Positions 9,122 through 17,682 of a DNA stretch of 34,988 nt are shown here, in pieces. The notes below the pieces were generated by a model. It was not told where the DNA came from. It searched no databases and saw only the letters and a program-made list of their open reading frames with translations. Source of the stretch: PVC group bacterium (GTDB lineage Bacteria > Auribacterota > Erginobacteria > Erginobacterales > Erginobacteraceae); the NCBI GenBank assembly GCA_003561965.1, contig PWXJ01000161.1:1-34988 (forward strand). The letters run 5' to 3'. The number at the start of each line of letters is the position of its first letter. The first letter of the stretch is position 1. Made by a program: the position numbers and the translations under genes.

Positions 9122-10212
9122 TGGAACAGCCTGTCCGGGAACCCGCGGCTCCTCCGCCCTCTCTCCTCTTTCTCGACAAGGTCCTGGCCGGTCCCTGCCG
9201 GCGACCCCCCCGGGGTGTGGAACTCTTCAACCTCAACCTGATCGGCGGCCTGGCCCGGCGGGGACACCGGGTGACCGCGCTGGTCCACCCCGACTGGTCG
9301 GACCCGATCCGCCGGGCGGCCGGAGATTGCCCGGTCAACCTGGTCGGACCGGACTCCGCCGGGGGAAAAAACTTGCCCCGGGGCTGGATGATCCGGGCCG
9401 CCTCCCGGCAGCGGGCGGATATCCTCCTCCTGGCCAACGTGGCCAACCGGCTGCTCCCCGTCCTGCTCTGGCTCCGCCTGATCCGGGCGGCCCGGCATTG
9501 CGTCCTGATCGCCCACCGGGAACCGTCGCGCCGTTCGCTCCGGGCCCAGAAAGCCTGGCCCTCGACCGTGGTCGCCGTCAACCGGGTTATCGCCGGCCGT
9601 TACCGCCGGGCCGGGTTCGACCGGGTCAGCGTCTATTACGGGGTCACCGACGCCGACCGCTTCTTCCCCGCCCCGGCGCGGACCGGGGGAGAGGTGGTGA
9701 ATTTCTGCGTCGCCGGGGACCTCGACAACACCTGGAAGGGCAGCGACACCGCGGTGTCCGCCTTCGGGCGGCTCGCCCCCGAGGTCCGCGAGGGTTGCCG
9801 GCTCCACCTGGCGTCGTTCCGCCGTCCGCCGGAATTCGACGATCCCCGGATCGTCGGCTACCGCTGGATGGAGGCCTCGGAGATGCCGGACTTCTTCCGC
9901 CGGATGGACGTGATGCTCGTCCCCTCCCGGGACCGGGGGGTGATGATGGAGACCTTCTCCCAGGTGATGGTCCAGGGGATGCTCAGCGGGCTGCCGGTGA
10001 TCGCCGGCCGGCTTCCGGTCCTGGAGGAGAAGCTCGACCGGGGCGGCGGGCTGGTCTTCGACGACGTCCCCGGTCTGGCGGCGGCGATGACCCGGCTGGC
10101 CGGCGACCCCGCCCTCCGGCGGGAGATGGGCCGGGCCGGTCGAAAGACCGCCCTGGCCCGGTACGTCTGGGATACCGGCCTCTTTTCCGAGAAGTACCTC
10201 CGACAGCATTGA
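9121..10212 (+). CDS. glycosyltransferase, GT4-like (GT-B fold)
   Basis: A 363-residue cytoplasmic or membrane-associated glycosyltransferase. The N-terminal half has the 'RGVELFNLNLIGGLARRGHRVTALV' pattern of GT4 enzymes, interrupted by the PP at the start. The C-terminal half has 'DVMLVPSRDRGVMMETFSQVMVQGML' leading to 'GLPVIAG', the GT-B nucleotide-sugar site with the E-x7-E-like spacing. 'VYYGVTDADRFFP' marks the interdomain linker typical of GT4. The start used is the ATG overlapping the upstream TGA (TGATG); an in-frame TTG 3 bp earlier is less likely. Donor and acceptor sugars are unknown. Confidence 0.83.
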   Translation: MEQPVREPAAPPPSLLFLDKVLAGPCRRPPRGVELFNLNLIGGLARRGHRVTALVHPDWSDPIRRAAGDCPVNLVGPDSAGGKNLPRGWMIRAASRQRADILLLANVANRLLPVLLWLRLIRAARHCVLIAHREPSRRSLRAQKAWPSTVVAVNRVIAGRYRRAGFDRVSVYYGVTDADRFFPAPARTGGEVVNFCVAGDLDNTWKGSDTAVSAFGRLAPEVREGCRLHLASFRRPPEFDDPRIVGYRWMEASEMPDFFRRMDVMLVPSRDRGVMMETFSQVMVQGMLSGLPVIAGRLPVLEEKLDRGGGLVFDDVPGLAAAMTRLAGDPALRREMGRAGRKTALARYVWDTGLFSEKYLRQH

Positions 10213-10234
10213 CCGAAGCATTGAATTAGAAACG

Positions 10235-13200
10235 ATGGAGAACCGGGAACAGTACAGCGTGGGGATCTGCCTCGGGGCGTCGCGGGTGACGGCGGTCAGG
10301 ATCCTCTACCGCTCCGGCCGGGTGGAATCGATGGACAGTTACGGCCTCTACCACGGCGGCCGGGTGAAGAGCGCCCTGCGGGCCTTGCTGGAAGAGAACC
10401 GGCTCTCGGTTTACCCGACGGCCGTGACCGGCCGGAAGTTCAAGAACCTGGTCACCCTCTCCCGGATCTCCGAACCGGAAGCGGTGGAACTCGCCTACGG
10501 GGCGGTCAGGGACCGCTACCCCCCCGCCGGGGCCATCGTCAGCGCCGGCGGCGAGACCTTTATGGTTTACCGCCTCGACGATTCCGGCCGGATCAGCTCC
10601 GTCCATACCGGGGGAAAGTGCGCCTCCGGCACCGGGGAGTTCTTCCTCCAGCAGATCAAGCGGCTGGGGATCGGGATCGACCAGGTCCCCGACCTCCAGG
10701 ACCTCCGGGACCCCTACCCGTTGTCCGGCCGCTGCTCGGTCTTCTGCAAGAGCGACTGCACCCACGCCCTGAACAAGGGGGAAAGGAAGGACCGGGTCCT
10801 GGCCGGCCTCTCCCGGATGATGGCCGAGCGGATCATCGAGCTGCTGGGGAAGGCCGGGGCCGGGGAGATCATCCTCACCGGGGGGACCGCCCGGAACCGG
10901 AATATGGTCCGGTTTCTCCGGGAGAGCCTGGAGCGGGTGACGGTCCCCGAAGAGGCCGGGTATTTCGAGGCCCTGGGAGCGGCGATCTGGGCGGCGGAGA
11001 ATGAAAGTCCCCCCCCGGGGAAAACCCTCTTCCGGGAGAACTCCACCTCCTTCCAAACCCTGCCCCCGCTGGCCGCCGCCGCCGGCAAGGTCACCTACCA
11101 TACCCCGGAGTATCAGCCCGCCGCCGACGGGGACCGGTGTATCCTGGGGATAGACGTCGGTTCGACCACGACCAAGGCGGTCCTGGTCCGGGAGGCCGAC
11201 GCGGTCTGCCTGGCCGGGGTTTACCTGAGGACCGACGGGGACCCGGTCGGGGCGGCCAGAAAATGCTACCGCGGCCTGGCCGCCCGGATCAACGGCGCCG
11301 GGGTCAGGATAATCCAGCATAGCGTCACCGGTTCCGGTAGGCACATCGTCGCCCTCCAGGGGATGTCGGACTGCGTCGTCAACGAGATCATCGCCCACGC
11401 CGAGGCCGCCCTCTACTTCGACCCGGAAGTCGACACCATCTTCGAGATCGGCGGCCAGGACGCCAAGTACACCTCGATCACCGCCGGGATACCCTCCGAC
11501 TACGCGATGAACGAAGCCTGCGGCGCCGGGACCGGCTCCTTTCTCGAGGAGGCGGCGGCGGAGTCGCTGAACATCGGGACGGCCGAGATCGCCGACCGGG
11601 CGATGGGGGGCAGAAACCCGGTCAATTTCAACGACCAGTGCGCCGCCTTCATCTCCAGCGACATCAAGAACGCCATCCAGGAAGGGGTCTCCGCCGAGGA
11701 CATCTCCGCCGGCCTGGTCTACTCGGTCTGTATGAACTACTCCCACCGGGTCAAGGGCAGCCGCCCGGTCGGGAAGAAGATATTTATGCAGGGCGGGGTC
11801 TGCTACAACCGGGCCGTCCCGGCGGCGATGGCCTCGCTGACCGGCACCAGTATCGTCGTCCCCCCCGACCCCGGGCTGATGGGGGCGTTCGGGGTCGCCC
11901 TGGTCGCCGCCCGTCGGCTCCGGGAAGGGGTGCTGAGCGAGAAAACGGTCTCCCTGGACACCCTCTCCGGACGGGAGATCGCCTACCGCCGGCCCTTTAC
12001 CTGCCGGGGTGACGACCGGGACTGCGACCGGAAATGCTCGATCTCCGTGGTCGAGATCGAGGGGAAGCGGTATCCCTTCGGCGGGATCTGCAACCGCTAT
12101 GACAACCTGTTCGAGGATGACGGCGCCCCGGGGAGGGGAGAGGACCTGGTCTCGTTCCGGGAGAAACTTCTCCACCGGGCAGGCTTGGTCCGGGCCGGGG
12201 GAGAGCGGACCGGCCGGCCCCGGGTCGGGATCAACCGGTCCTTGAACAACCTCACCCTGCTGCCGCTCTTCTCCGGCTTCCTGGCCGAACTCGGGCTGGA
12301 GACGGTCCTGCCGGAGAGGATCGATCCGGAGGGGATCGCCCGGCAGTCGGCGCCTTTCTGCTACCCGGTGGAGATCAGCCACGGCTATATGGCCGACCTC
12401 CTCCGGCTGGAGCCGGATTATATCTTCCTGCCCCAGGTCAAGGGACTCCGGGTCCCGGGGGGGCTGGCCAAGGGTGTCGCCTGCGTCCTCTCCCAGGGCG
12501 AGCCCTACTACCTGAAGGCGGTCTTTCCCCGCCTCCGTTCCCCCCGGGTCATCTCCCCGGTGCTCGACTTCAGCCGGGGTTTTGCATCCGCCGAAAAAGA
12601 GTTTATGGCGGCCGGCCGCCAACTGGGTTTTTCTCCGCGGCGTTCCCGGCGGGCCTACGCCGCGGCGGTTGGGGTTCAGCTGGAGTTCCAGCGGGAGCTG
12701 AAGAGAACCGGCCGCCGGGTCCTCGAACAGCTGCGGCGGGATCCCGGCCGGCGGGCGATTGTCGTCTTCGGCCGGCCCTATAACGCCTTCGCCTCCTCGG
12801 CGAACAAGGGTATCCCCCGGAAGCTGGCCACCCGGGGGGAGACGGTGCTCACTATCGATATGCTGGACCTGGAAGACGTCGCCCCCCCCTCCACGATGTA
12901 CTGGGCCTCCGGCCAGGCGATTATGCAGGCCGCCGAGCTGGTCGCCCGCCACCCGCAACTCTTCGGCGTTTACGTCACCAATTTCAGCTGCGGCCCGGAC
13001 TCCTTTCTCACCGGGTACTTCCGGAGACGGATGGGGGAGAAGCCCTCGCTGATCCTGGAACTGGACAGCCACACCGCCGACGCCGGGCTGGATACCCGGA
13101 TCGACGCTTATCTCGACATCATCGGCGGGTACTCCCGGCTGGAGAAAAGCTCCCCCCGCCCCCCCCGGTCGGCCGGGCCCTTCCGACCCGCCCGGATCAC

Positions 13201-14545
13201 CCCCGGCCGCGGCGGCCTGATGGTGACCGATTCCTCGGGAGAGAGCGTCTCTCTCCGGGATGACCGGGTCCGGGTGCTGCTGCCCTCGATGGGCAGCCTG
13301 GTCTCCCGGGGCTTTGCCGCCGCCCTGGAGCATTGCGGGATTAAGGCCACCCCGGTCCCCGACCCCGGGGAAGAGGAACTGAGGAGGGCCAAGGCCTACT
13401 CGACCTGCAAGGAGTGCCTGCCCCTCCAGCTCACCCTGGGCAGCCTCCTCAAGTACCTCGACCGCCCCCGGGACCCGGAGGAGATCCTGGTCTATTTTAT
13501 GCCCCGGTCCGACGGCCCCTGCCGCTTCGGCCAGTACAGCGTGCTGATGAACAACCTCCTCGAGGACCTGCGGATCCCCGACGTCGCCCTGCTCTCCCCG
13601 ACCTCGACCGACAGTTACGCCGGGCTCGACCGGAGGTTTGCCCGGAAGGCCTGGTCGGGGCTGGTTACCGCCGACGGATTGGAATGCGTCCGCAGCTCCC
13701 TGCTGGCCCTGGCCGAAGACCCGGCCGGGGCGCTGGAGATCTTCGGAGAGGAATCCGAACAAATCTTCCGGGCGCTGGCCGGCCCCTCCGGGAGCGGATT
13801 CCGAAAAACCCTGGCCCGGTCGGCGGAGCGGTTTTCCCGGATACCCCTGAAGAAGCCCTATTCCCGGGCCGGGAAGGTTCTCCTCTCCGGCGAGATCTAT
13901 GTCCGCACCGACGCCTTCTCCCGGAGGGGCCTGGTCGAAAAACTTGCCGCCCGGGGGATCGTCACCCGGATCGCCCCGGTCTACGAGTGGCTCTACTACA
14001 CCGATTACTGCGTGCGCAACGACCTGGAATTCGACCGTTCCCCGTTCGCCGCCAAGCTGGCCAACCGGCTGGAAGGCGGCTGGCGGCGATGGGTGGAAGG
14101 CCGGATCCGGAAGATTCTGGCCGCTTCCGGGCTCTGCGAGAGCCGCCCGGTGGACGTCCGCCGCTATATCGAGGCGGCCCGGGGCTCGATCTCCCCCCAC
14201 GTCACCGGCGAGGCGATCCTGACCATCGGCTCGGCCTACACCGAGATCATCGACGAGGTCTCCGGGGGGATCTCCCTCGGTCCCTTCGGCTGTATGCCCG
14301 CCAGGCTGGCGGAGTCGGTGATCTCCAGCCGCCTCTCCGAGGAGAAACGGCGGCTGACCGGGGATGACGGGGTGGCCGCCCGGGTTCTGGAGGAATTTCC
14401 CGTCCTGCCGTTTCTCTCCCTGGAGACCGACGGCAACGCCTTTCCCCAGGTGACCGAGGCCCGGCTGGAGGCTTTCTCCCTCCAGGTGGAGAGGCTCACC
14501 GGCCGGCTGCATTCCCCCCTTGACCGGCCCGCCCCGATCAAGTAA
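10235..14545 (+). CDS. double CoA-dehydratase activase / DUF2229 / HgdB-like fusion protein
   Basis: A 1436-residue cytoplasmic protein of the large 'acyl-CoA dehydratase activase-related' family. Two ASKHA ATPase domains of BcrA/BadF/HgdC type come first. Domain 1 (about 1-260) has a degenerate phosphate loop (GASRVT) but keeps 'GKCASGTGEFF'. Domain 2 (about 300-570) is canonical, with 'GIDVGSTTTKAV', 'EIGGQDAKYTSI' and 'NEACGAGTGSF'. In characterised activases the Cys in the last motif ligates the intersubunit [4Fe-4S] cluster. A DUF2229 region (about 640-930) and a C-terminal HgdB-like region with Cys motifs ('STCKECLPLQ', 'GPCRFGQY') follow. Such proteins are thought to use ATP to drive low-potential electron transfer to a partner, but the physiological substrate is unknown. 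It follows the glycosyltransferase after 22 bp with no good ribosome-binding site. Confidence 0.88.
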   Translation: MENREQYSVGICLGASRVTAVRILYRSGRVESMDSYGLYHGGRVKSALRALLEENRLSVYPTAVTGRKFKNLVTLSRISEPEAVELAYGAVRDRYPPAGAIVSAGGETFMVYRLDDSGRISSVHTGGKCASGTGEFFLQQIKRLGIGIDQVPDLQDLRDPYPLSGRCSVFCKSDCTHALNKGERKDRVLAGLSRMMAERIIELLGKAGAGEIILTGGTARNRNMVRFLRESLERVTVPEEAGYFEALGAAIWAAENESPPPGKTLFRENSTSFQTLPPLAAAAGKVTYHTPEYQPAADGDRCILGIDVGSTTTKAVLVREADAVCLAGVYLRTDGDPVGAARKCYRGLAARINGAGVRIIQHSVTGSGRHIVALQGMSDCVVNEIIAHAEAALYFDPEVDTIFEIGGQDAKYTSITAGIPSDYAMNEACGAGTGSFLEEAAAESLNIGTAEIADRAMGGRNPVNFNDQCAAFISSDIKNAIQEGVSAEDISAGLVYSVCMNYSHRVKGSRPVGKKIFMQGGVCYNRAVPAAMASLTGTSIVVPPDPGLMGAFGVALVAARRLREGVLSEKTVSLDTLSGREIAYRRPFTCRGDDRDCDRKCSISVVEIEGKRYPFGGICNRYDNLFEDDGAPGRGEDLVSFREKLLHRAGLVRAGGERTGRPRVGINRSLNNLTLLPLFSGFLAELGLETVLPERIDPEGIARQSAPFCYPVEISHGYMADLLRLEPDYIFLPQVKGLRVPGGLAKGVACVLSQGEPYYLKAVFPRLRSPRVISPVLDFSRGFASAEKEFMAAGRQLGFSPRRSRRAYAAAVGVQLEFQRELKRTGRRVLEQLRRDPGRRAIVVFGRPYNAFASSANKGIPRKLATRGETVLTIDMLDLEDVAPPSTMYWASGQAIMQAAELVARHPQLFGVYVTNFSCGPDSFLTGYFRRRMGEKPSLILELDSHTADAGLDTRIDAYLDIIGGYSRLEKSSPRPPRSAGPFRPARITPGRGGLMVTDSSGESVSLRDDRVRVLLPSMGSLVSRGFAAALEHCGIKATPVPDPGEEELRRAKAYSTCKECLPLQLTLGSLLKYLDRPRDPEEILVYFMPRSDGPCRFGQYSVLMNNLLEDLRIPDVALLSPTSTDSYAGLDRRFARKAWSGLVTADGLECVRSSLLALAEDPAGALEIFGEESEQIFRALAGPSGSGFRKTLARSAERFSRIPLKKPYSRAGKVLLSGEIYVRTDAFSRRGLVEKLAARGIVTRIAPVYEWLYYTDYCVRNDLEFDRSPFAAKLANRLEGGWRRWVEGRIRKILAASGLCESRPVDVRRYIEAARGSISPHVTGEAILTIGSAYTEIIDEVSGGISLGPFGCMPARLAESVISSRLSEEKRRLTGDDGVAARVLEEFPVLPFLSLETDGNAFPQVTEARLEAFSLQVERLTGRLHSPLDRPAPIK

Positions 14546-14556
14546 TTTATCCCATT

Positions 14557-14736
14557 ATGAATAGAGTTGCCGACAGGCCGATCCGAAAAACCGGCAGGCT
14601 CGTGCTCCCGGTCCTCCTCCTGGCCGCCGCCGCCATATTTCTCTCCGGCTGCGCCGCGCCCGAGGGCGGGTCGTCCATACCCTGGGCGGAACCGGAACCC
14701 TGGGAAAGCCAGCCCAGCTTCGGCGTTCCTTACTGA
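14557..14736 (+). CDS. small lipoprotein of 59 residues
   Basis: This small gene opens 11 bp after the preceding stop. The translation begins MNRVADRPIRK, then a hydrophobic helix (LVLPVLLLAAAAIFL) and a lipobox LSGC with the acylated Cys at residue 32. The mature peptide is only 28 residues, negatively charged and Trp/Pro-rich, with 'SIPWAEPEPWE' and the end 'FGVPY'. The complete type II signal sequence makes it a credible gene despite its size. It sits between a very large cytoplasmic activase and an exported glycosidase-like protein, with 45 bp to the latter. There is no clear ribosome-binding site. Function is unknown; a surface or envelope anchor role is only inference. Confidence 0.7.
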   Translation: MNRVADRPIRKTGRLVLPVLLLAAAAIFLSGCAAPEGGSSIPWAEPEPWESQPSFGVPY

Positions 14737-14781
14737 TCCAGTCCCTTCCGGTCCGGGGCTTCCCCGCGGGCGGGTAAGACC

Positions 14782-15993
14782 GTGAAAAATCTTCTCCTGG
14801 CATTGACGATCGTGGTGTTGCCGGTTCTCGCGGCCCCCGCCGCGTCCGCCCGTCCGGTCCGGGAAGCCCGGGGCCTCTGGGTGGATTGCGAGGGGACCGA
14901 GCGGACCCTGGACACCCGGGAGGGGATCGACCGGCTGGTCAGCCGCGCCGCCGAGGGCGGGTTCAACCTGATCTTCGCCCAGATTTACCGCCACGACCGG
15001 GCCTGGTACGACTCGGAGTACGCCGACACCACCCCCTTCCGGGAGATTTCCCGGAAAGAGGAGATCGACCCCCTGGCCTACCTGGTCGAGCGGGCCTCGG
15101 AGCGGGGTATCCAGGTCCACGCCTGGCTGAATATGTTCCGGATCGGGCGGGACCGGAAGTCGCCGGTCCTGCGCCGGTTCGGGGAGGATATCGTCACCCG
15201 GGACGGCAAGGGCGTCTCCCTCCTCGATTATCCGGCCGCCCGCCTCCCCGACGGCGGTTACTGGATCGACCCCGGCGACCCCCGGGTCTCGCTCTACCTG
15301 AGGCACCTGATCGCCGAGGTGATCCGGAAGTACCCCGGGATCTCCGGGATCCACCTCGACTTCATCCGTTACCCCTTCAACTCCCCCTACGCCGGTTCCT
15401 TCTGGGCCAACCGCCACGACCTCGGCTACGGCAAGGAGTCGGTCCGGCGTTTCCGGGAGAAGACCGGGATCGACCCCCTGACGATGGAGATCACCCGCTC
15501 CAACTGCCAGGCCTGGGACAACTGGCGCCGGCTCCAGTTGAATAATTTCGTCGCCGACGCCGGGGAGCTGGTCCGGAGGATGAACCCCGCCCTGGCCTTC
15601 TCCGTGGCCGGGATCGCCTGGGCCGACCGGGCCTACCTCAGTTCCTTCCAGGACTGGCGGAGATGGCTGGAGGAGGGCAAAGTGGACTTCGTGGCCACGA
15701 TGAATTACGGGGTCGACCCCCGCCTGGCCAGGTACCTGACCTGGTCGGCCCTGGCCGCCCGGGGCGAGCGCCAGGTCTACGTCGGTCTCGGCGAGTACCT
15801 GCTCAAGGACCAGCCGGAAGTTCTGCTGAGGCAGATCGCCGACGCCCGGCAGGCCGGGGCCGACGGGATCGTCCTCTTCTCCTACGACTCGATGGTCTCC
15901 ACCCCGGAAATCTTCTCGAAGCTCCGGAAGTCGGTCTTCCGCCAGCCGGCCGTCGTCCCGGAGATGCCCTGGAAGAAGACCGGTAATCAGTAG
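14782..15993 (+). CDS. exported GHL10-like (glycosyl hydrolase-like) protein
   Basis: A 403-residue protein with a signal peptide (about residues 1-23, ending APAASA) and a TIM-barrel-like domain of the GHL10/DUF187 family. Typical features are 'REARGLWVDCEGTERTL' near the start, 'GFNLIFAQIYRH', 'VHAWLNMFRIG', 'ISGIHLDFIRYPF' and 'YVGLGEYLLKDQ' further on. The Asp in 'HLDFIRYP' is a likely catalytic or substrate-binding residue by family analogy. It starts at GTG. Its stop codon (TAG, 15991-15993) lies inside a heptamer repeat array. Proteins of this type are proposed polysaccharide or peptidoglycan-associated hydrolases; no substrate can be assigned here. Confidence 0.83.
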   Translation: MKNLLLALTIVVLPVLAAPAASARPVREARGLWVDCEGTERTLDTREGIDRLVSRAAEGGFNLIFAQIYRHDRAWYDSEYADTTPFREISRKEEIDPLAYLVERASERGIQVHAWLNMFRIGRDRKSPVLRRFGEDIVTRDGKGVSLLDYPAARLPDGGYWIDPGDPRVSLYLRHLIAEVIRKYPGISGIHLDFIRYPFNSPYAGSFWANRHDLGYGKESVRRFREKTGIDPLTMEITRSNCQAWDNWRRLQLNNFVADAGELVRRMNPALAFSVAGIAWADRAYLSSFQDWRRWLEEGKVDFVATMNYGVDPRLARYLTWSALAARGERQVYVGLGEYLLKDQPEVLLRQIADARQAGADGIVLFSYDSMVSTPEIFSKLRKSVFRQPAVVPEMPWKKTGNQ

Positions 15994-16027
15994 TCAGTAA
16001 TCAGTGGTCAGTGAGCAGCGACCAGCA
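15986..16027. repeat. degenerate heptamer tandem array (6 units)
   Basis: Six 7-bp units: ATCAGTA, GTCAGTA, ATCAGTG, GTCAGTG, AGCAGCG and ACCAGCA. The array overlaps the last codons and the stop codon of the GHL10-like gene. Loosely related GATTAC and GATCAC words continue to about 16068. The reverse complement resembles the array at 25335-25369. Confidence 0.75.
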
Positions 16028-16070
16028 ACCGGAATCCTGCTGCTGATTACTTGATCACCGATCACTGAAC

Positions 16071-16198
16071 CCCACGGCCTCGCGCCGCGGATAAGATCCC
16101 TGCCGGCTTGACCGGCAGGTGAATCAATTCATTAAATCGAGGTAAAATCATAGACCCTATAGGCCCCCGCGGCCTCGCGCCGCGGGTGAATAAGTTCA
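16071..16198. repeat. cluster of three hairpin elements, two followed by TGAAT-TTCA
   Basis: Hairpin 1 (16072-16090) has arms CCACGGC/GCCGCGG with one mismatch. Hairpin 2 (16099-16119) has perfect 8-bp arms CCTGCCGG/CCGGCAGG with loop CTTGA. Hairpin 3 (16166-16186) has perfect arms CCCGCGGC/GCCGCGGG with loop CTCGC, the same loop as hairpin 1. Hairpins 2 and 3 are each followed at once by a 12-bp dyad: TGAATCAATTCA and TGAATAAGTTCA. The cluster fills the leader of the amidohydrolase gene, and hairpin 3 ends 14 bp before its ATG. Confidence 0.7.
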
Positions 16199-16200
16199 GA

Positions 16201-17538
16201 ATGATTATCAGGAACGGACAGGTCGTCCTCCCCGGACGGGAAGAACCGGAGGCGCTGGATATCCGGATCCGGGATGGAAAGATCGTCGAACTGGGACCGG
16301 GCCTCTCCGGGGACGAGGAGGTCGTCGAGGCCCGGGGGATGCTGGTCCTCCCCGGGGGGATCGACCCCCACGTCCACTTCGACGACCCCGGTTTCACCGA
16401 CCGGGAGGACTTCGCCGCCGGGAGCCGTTTCGCCGCTTCCGGGGGGATCACCACCGTGATCGATATGCCCTGCACCTCGATCCCCCCGGTGACCACGGTC
16501 GCCAACCTGGAAGAGAAGCTTAAGGCGGTGGAGAAGAAGGCGGTGATCGACTACGGGTTCTACGGCGGGGTCTGCTGCCAGTCGATGGGAGAAGGTTATC
16601 CGGACAACTTTCTCCGGCTGGCCGAGATCGTCTTCGGCTTCAAGGTCTACTACATCTCCGTGATGGAGCTCTTTTCGGCGATCAACACCTTCCAGTTCCG
16701 GCTGATCCTCCAGCGGGCGGCGGAACTGGGGGTGACGGTGCTGCTCCACGCCGAGGATTTCAGCTACGTCTCCGCCGCCACCGAGTACTATCTGGCCCGG
16801 GGCGACACCCCGGTTTACTATTATAACTCCCGCCCCGAAATGGCCGAGATCCTGGCCGTCCGTTCCGCCCTCGAGCTGGCCGAAGAGGCCGGGGCCGACC
16901 TCCACCTGGTCCATCTCTCCACCGGTAAGGCGGCCCGGCTGACCGCGGCCGCTTCCGCCACCTGCGAGACCTGCCCCCACCTGCTGGAGTTCAACCTCGA
17001 CGACTTCATCAGGCTGGGTTCCCCTCTCAAGACCCCCCCGCCGGTTAAACGGGCGGGGAACCGGGAGGAGCTCTGGGATCTGTTGGCCTCGGGTGGCATC
17101 GACTTCGTCGCCTCCGATCACGCCCCCTGCCCGGCGGAGGGGAAGAATACCGGCTCGGTCTGGACCGATTACGCCGGTATGCCCGGGACCGGGACCCTGC
17201 TGCCCTACGTCTTTTCCGAGGGCTATCTCCAGGGGCGTTTGAGCCTGAAGCGCCTGGTCGAAGTCACCTCGGAAAACGCCGCCCGCCGCTACGGCCTCTA
17301 CCCCGACAAGGGGGCGATCGAGACCGGGACCGACGGCGACCTGGTCCTGATCGACCCCGGCCAATCCTGGAAGGTGACCGGGGCCGACTTCCTCTCCAGG
17401 GGTCACATCACCCCCTTCGAGGGGCGCGAGTTCAAAGGCCGGGTGATGGAGACCATTGTCCGGGGCAGGACCGTCTACCGCGCCGGCGCCGGCATCCTGG
17501 CCGAAGGGGGATACGGACGTTTCCTGACCCGGGGATAA
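16201..17538 (+). CDS. cyclic amidohydrolase, dihydroorotase/allantoinase family
   Basis: A 445-residue binuclear-metal amidohydrolase that hydrolyses a cyclic amide. The metal-site motifs are all present: 'DPHVHFDDPG' (HxH), 'FGFKVYY' (the Lys that becomes carboxylated), 'LLHAED' (His), 'LVHLST' (His) and 'VASDHAPC' (Asp). The 'NREELWDLLASGGIDFVASDHAPCP' style is as close to allantoinase and hydantoinase as to type I dihydroorotase, so the substrate is left open. The ATG at 16201 is preferred because the in-frame GTG at 16186 lies in a palindromic repeat and the enzyme fold begins at 'MIIRNGQVV'. There is no visible ribosome-binding site and no other pyrimidine or purine-ring degradation gene adjacent. 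Confidence 0.87.
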   Translation: MIIRNGQVVLPGREEPEALDIRIRDGKIVELGPGLSGDEEVVEARGMLVLPGGIDPHVHFDDPGFTDREDFAAGSRFAASGGITTVIDMPCTSIPPVTTVANLEEKLKAVEKKAVIDYGFYGGVCCQSMGEGYPDNFLRLAEIVFGFKVYYISVMELFSAINTFQFRLILQRAAELGVTVLLHAEDFSYVSAATEYYLARGDTPVYYYNSRPEMAEILAVRSALELAEEAGADLHLVHLSTGKAARLTAAASATCETCPHLLEFNLDDFIRLGSPLKTPPPVKRAGNREELWDLLASGGIDFVASDHAPCPAEGKNTGSVWTDYAGMPGTGTLLPYVFSEGYLQGRLSLKRLVEVTSENAARRYGLYPDKGAIETGTDGDLVLIDPGQSWKVTGADFLSRGHITPFEGREFKGRVMETIVRGRTVYRAGAGILAEGGYGRFLTRG

Positions 17539-17575
17539 CCCGGTCCCGGAATTTCTGGTGGGTTTTGGTTTTGTA

Positions 17576-17597
17576 GGGGCACGGTATGCCGTGCCCC
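17576..17597. repeat. 22-bp palindromic intergenic element (copy 2)
   Basis: The same element as at 5443-5464, with one base changed so that one arm reads GGGGCACGGTA. It lies 37 bp after the amidohydrolase stop and ahead of the VapBC promoter. A hairpin with one G-T wobble is expected and may help end amidohydrolase transcription. Confidence 0.78.
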
Positions 17598-17646
17598 AAC
17601 GGGGTATTGTATCGCGCGGCGCCTTACTGATTTTACGAATTGCGTC

Positions 17647-17674
17647 TTGACGTCTATACTAACGTGTATATACT
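17647..17674 (+). promoter_or_regulatory. vapBC promoter and candidate autoregulatory operator
   Basis: TTGACG (17647-17652), a 16-bp spacer and TATACT (17669-17674) form a strong promoter whose start point would fall at about 17681, 2 nt before the vapB ATG. The promoter contains the perfect palindrome GTATATAC (17666-17673) and an inverted repeat TATAC/GTATA (17655-17670). VapBC complexes usually bind such dyads to repress their own promoter; that role here is inference. Confidence 0.6.
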
Positions 17675-17682
17675 ATTCGGGT

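Noticed and set aside
8662-10221. A 519-residue minus-strand open frame opposite the glycosyltransferase
   Set aside because: Shadow of GC-rich coding sequence with no recognisable protein features.
10226-14512. A 1428-residue open frame on the minus strand opposite the activase gene
   Set aside because: It is a GC-rich antisense shadow: Gly/Pro/Arg/Asp-rich with no domain, while the plus strand has full activase motifs.
14567-14785. 72-residue frame overlapping the small lipoprotein
   Set aside because: The alternative frame starting at 14557 has a complete lipoprotein signal; this one has only Arg/Pro-rich sequence.
16186-16200. Upstream GTG start for the amidohydrolase
   Set aside because: The GTG overlaps the end of a palindromic repeat and adds only five residues before the conserved fold start.
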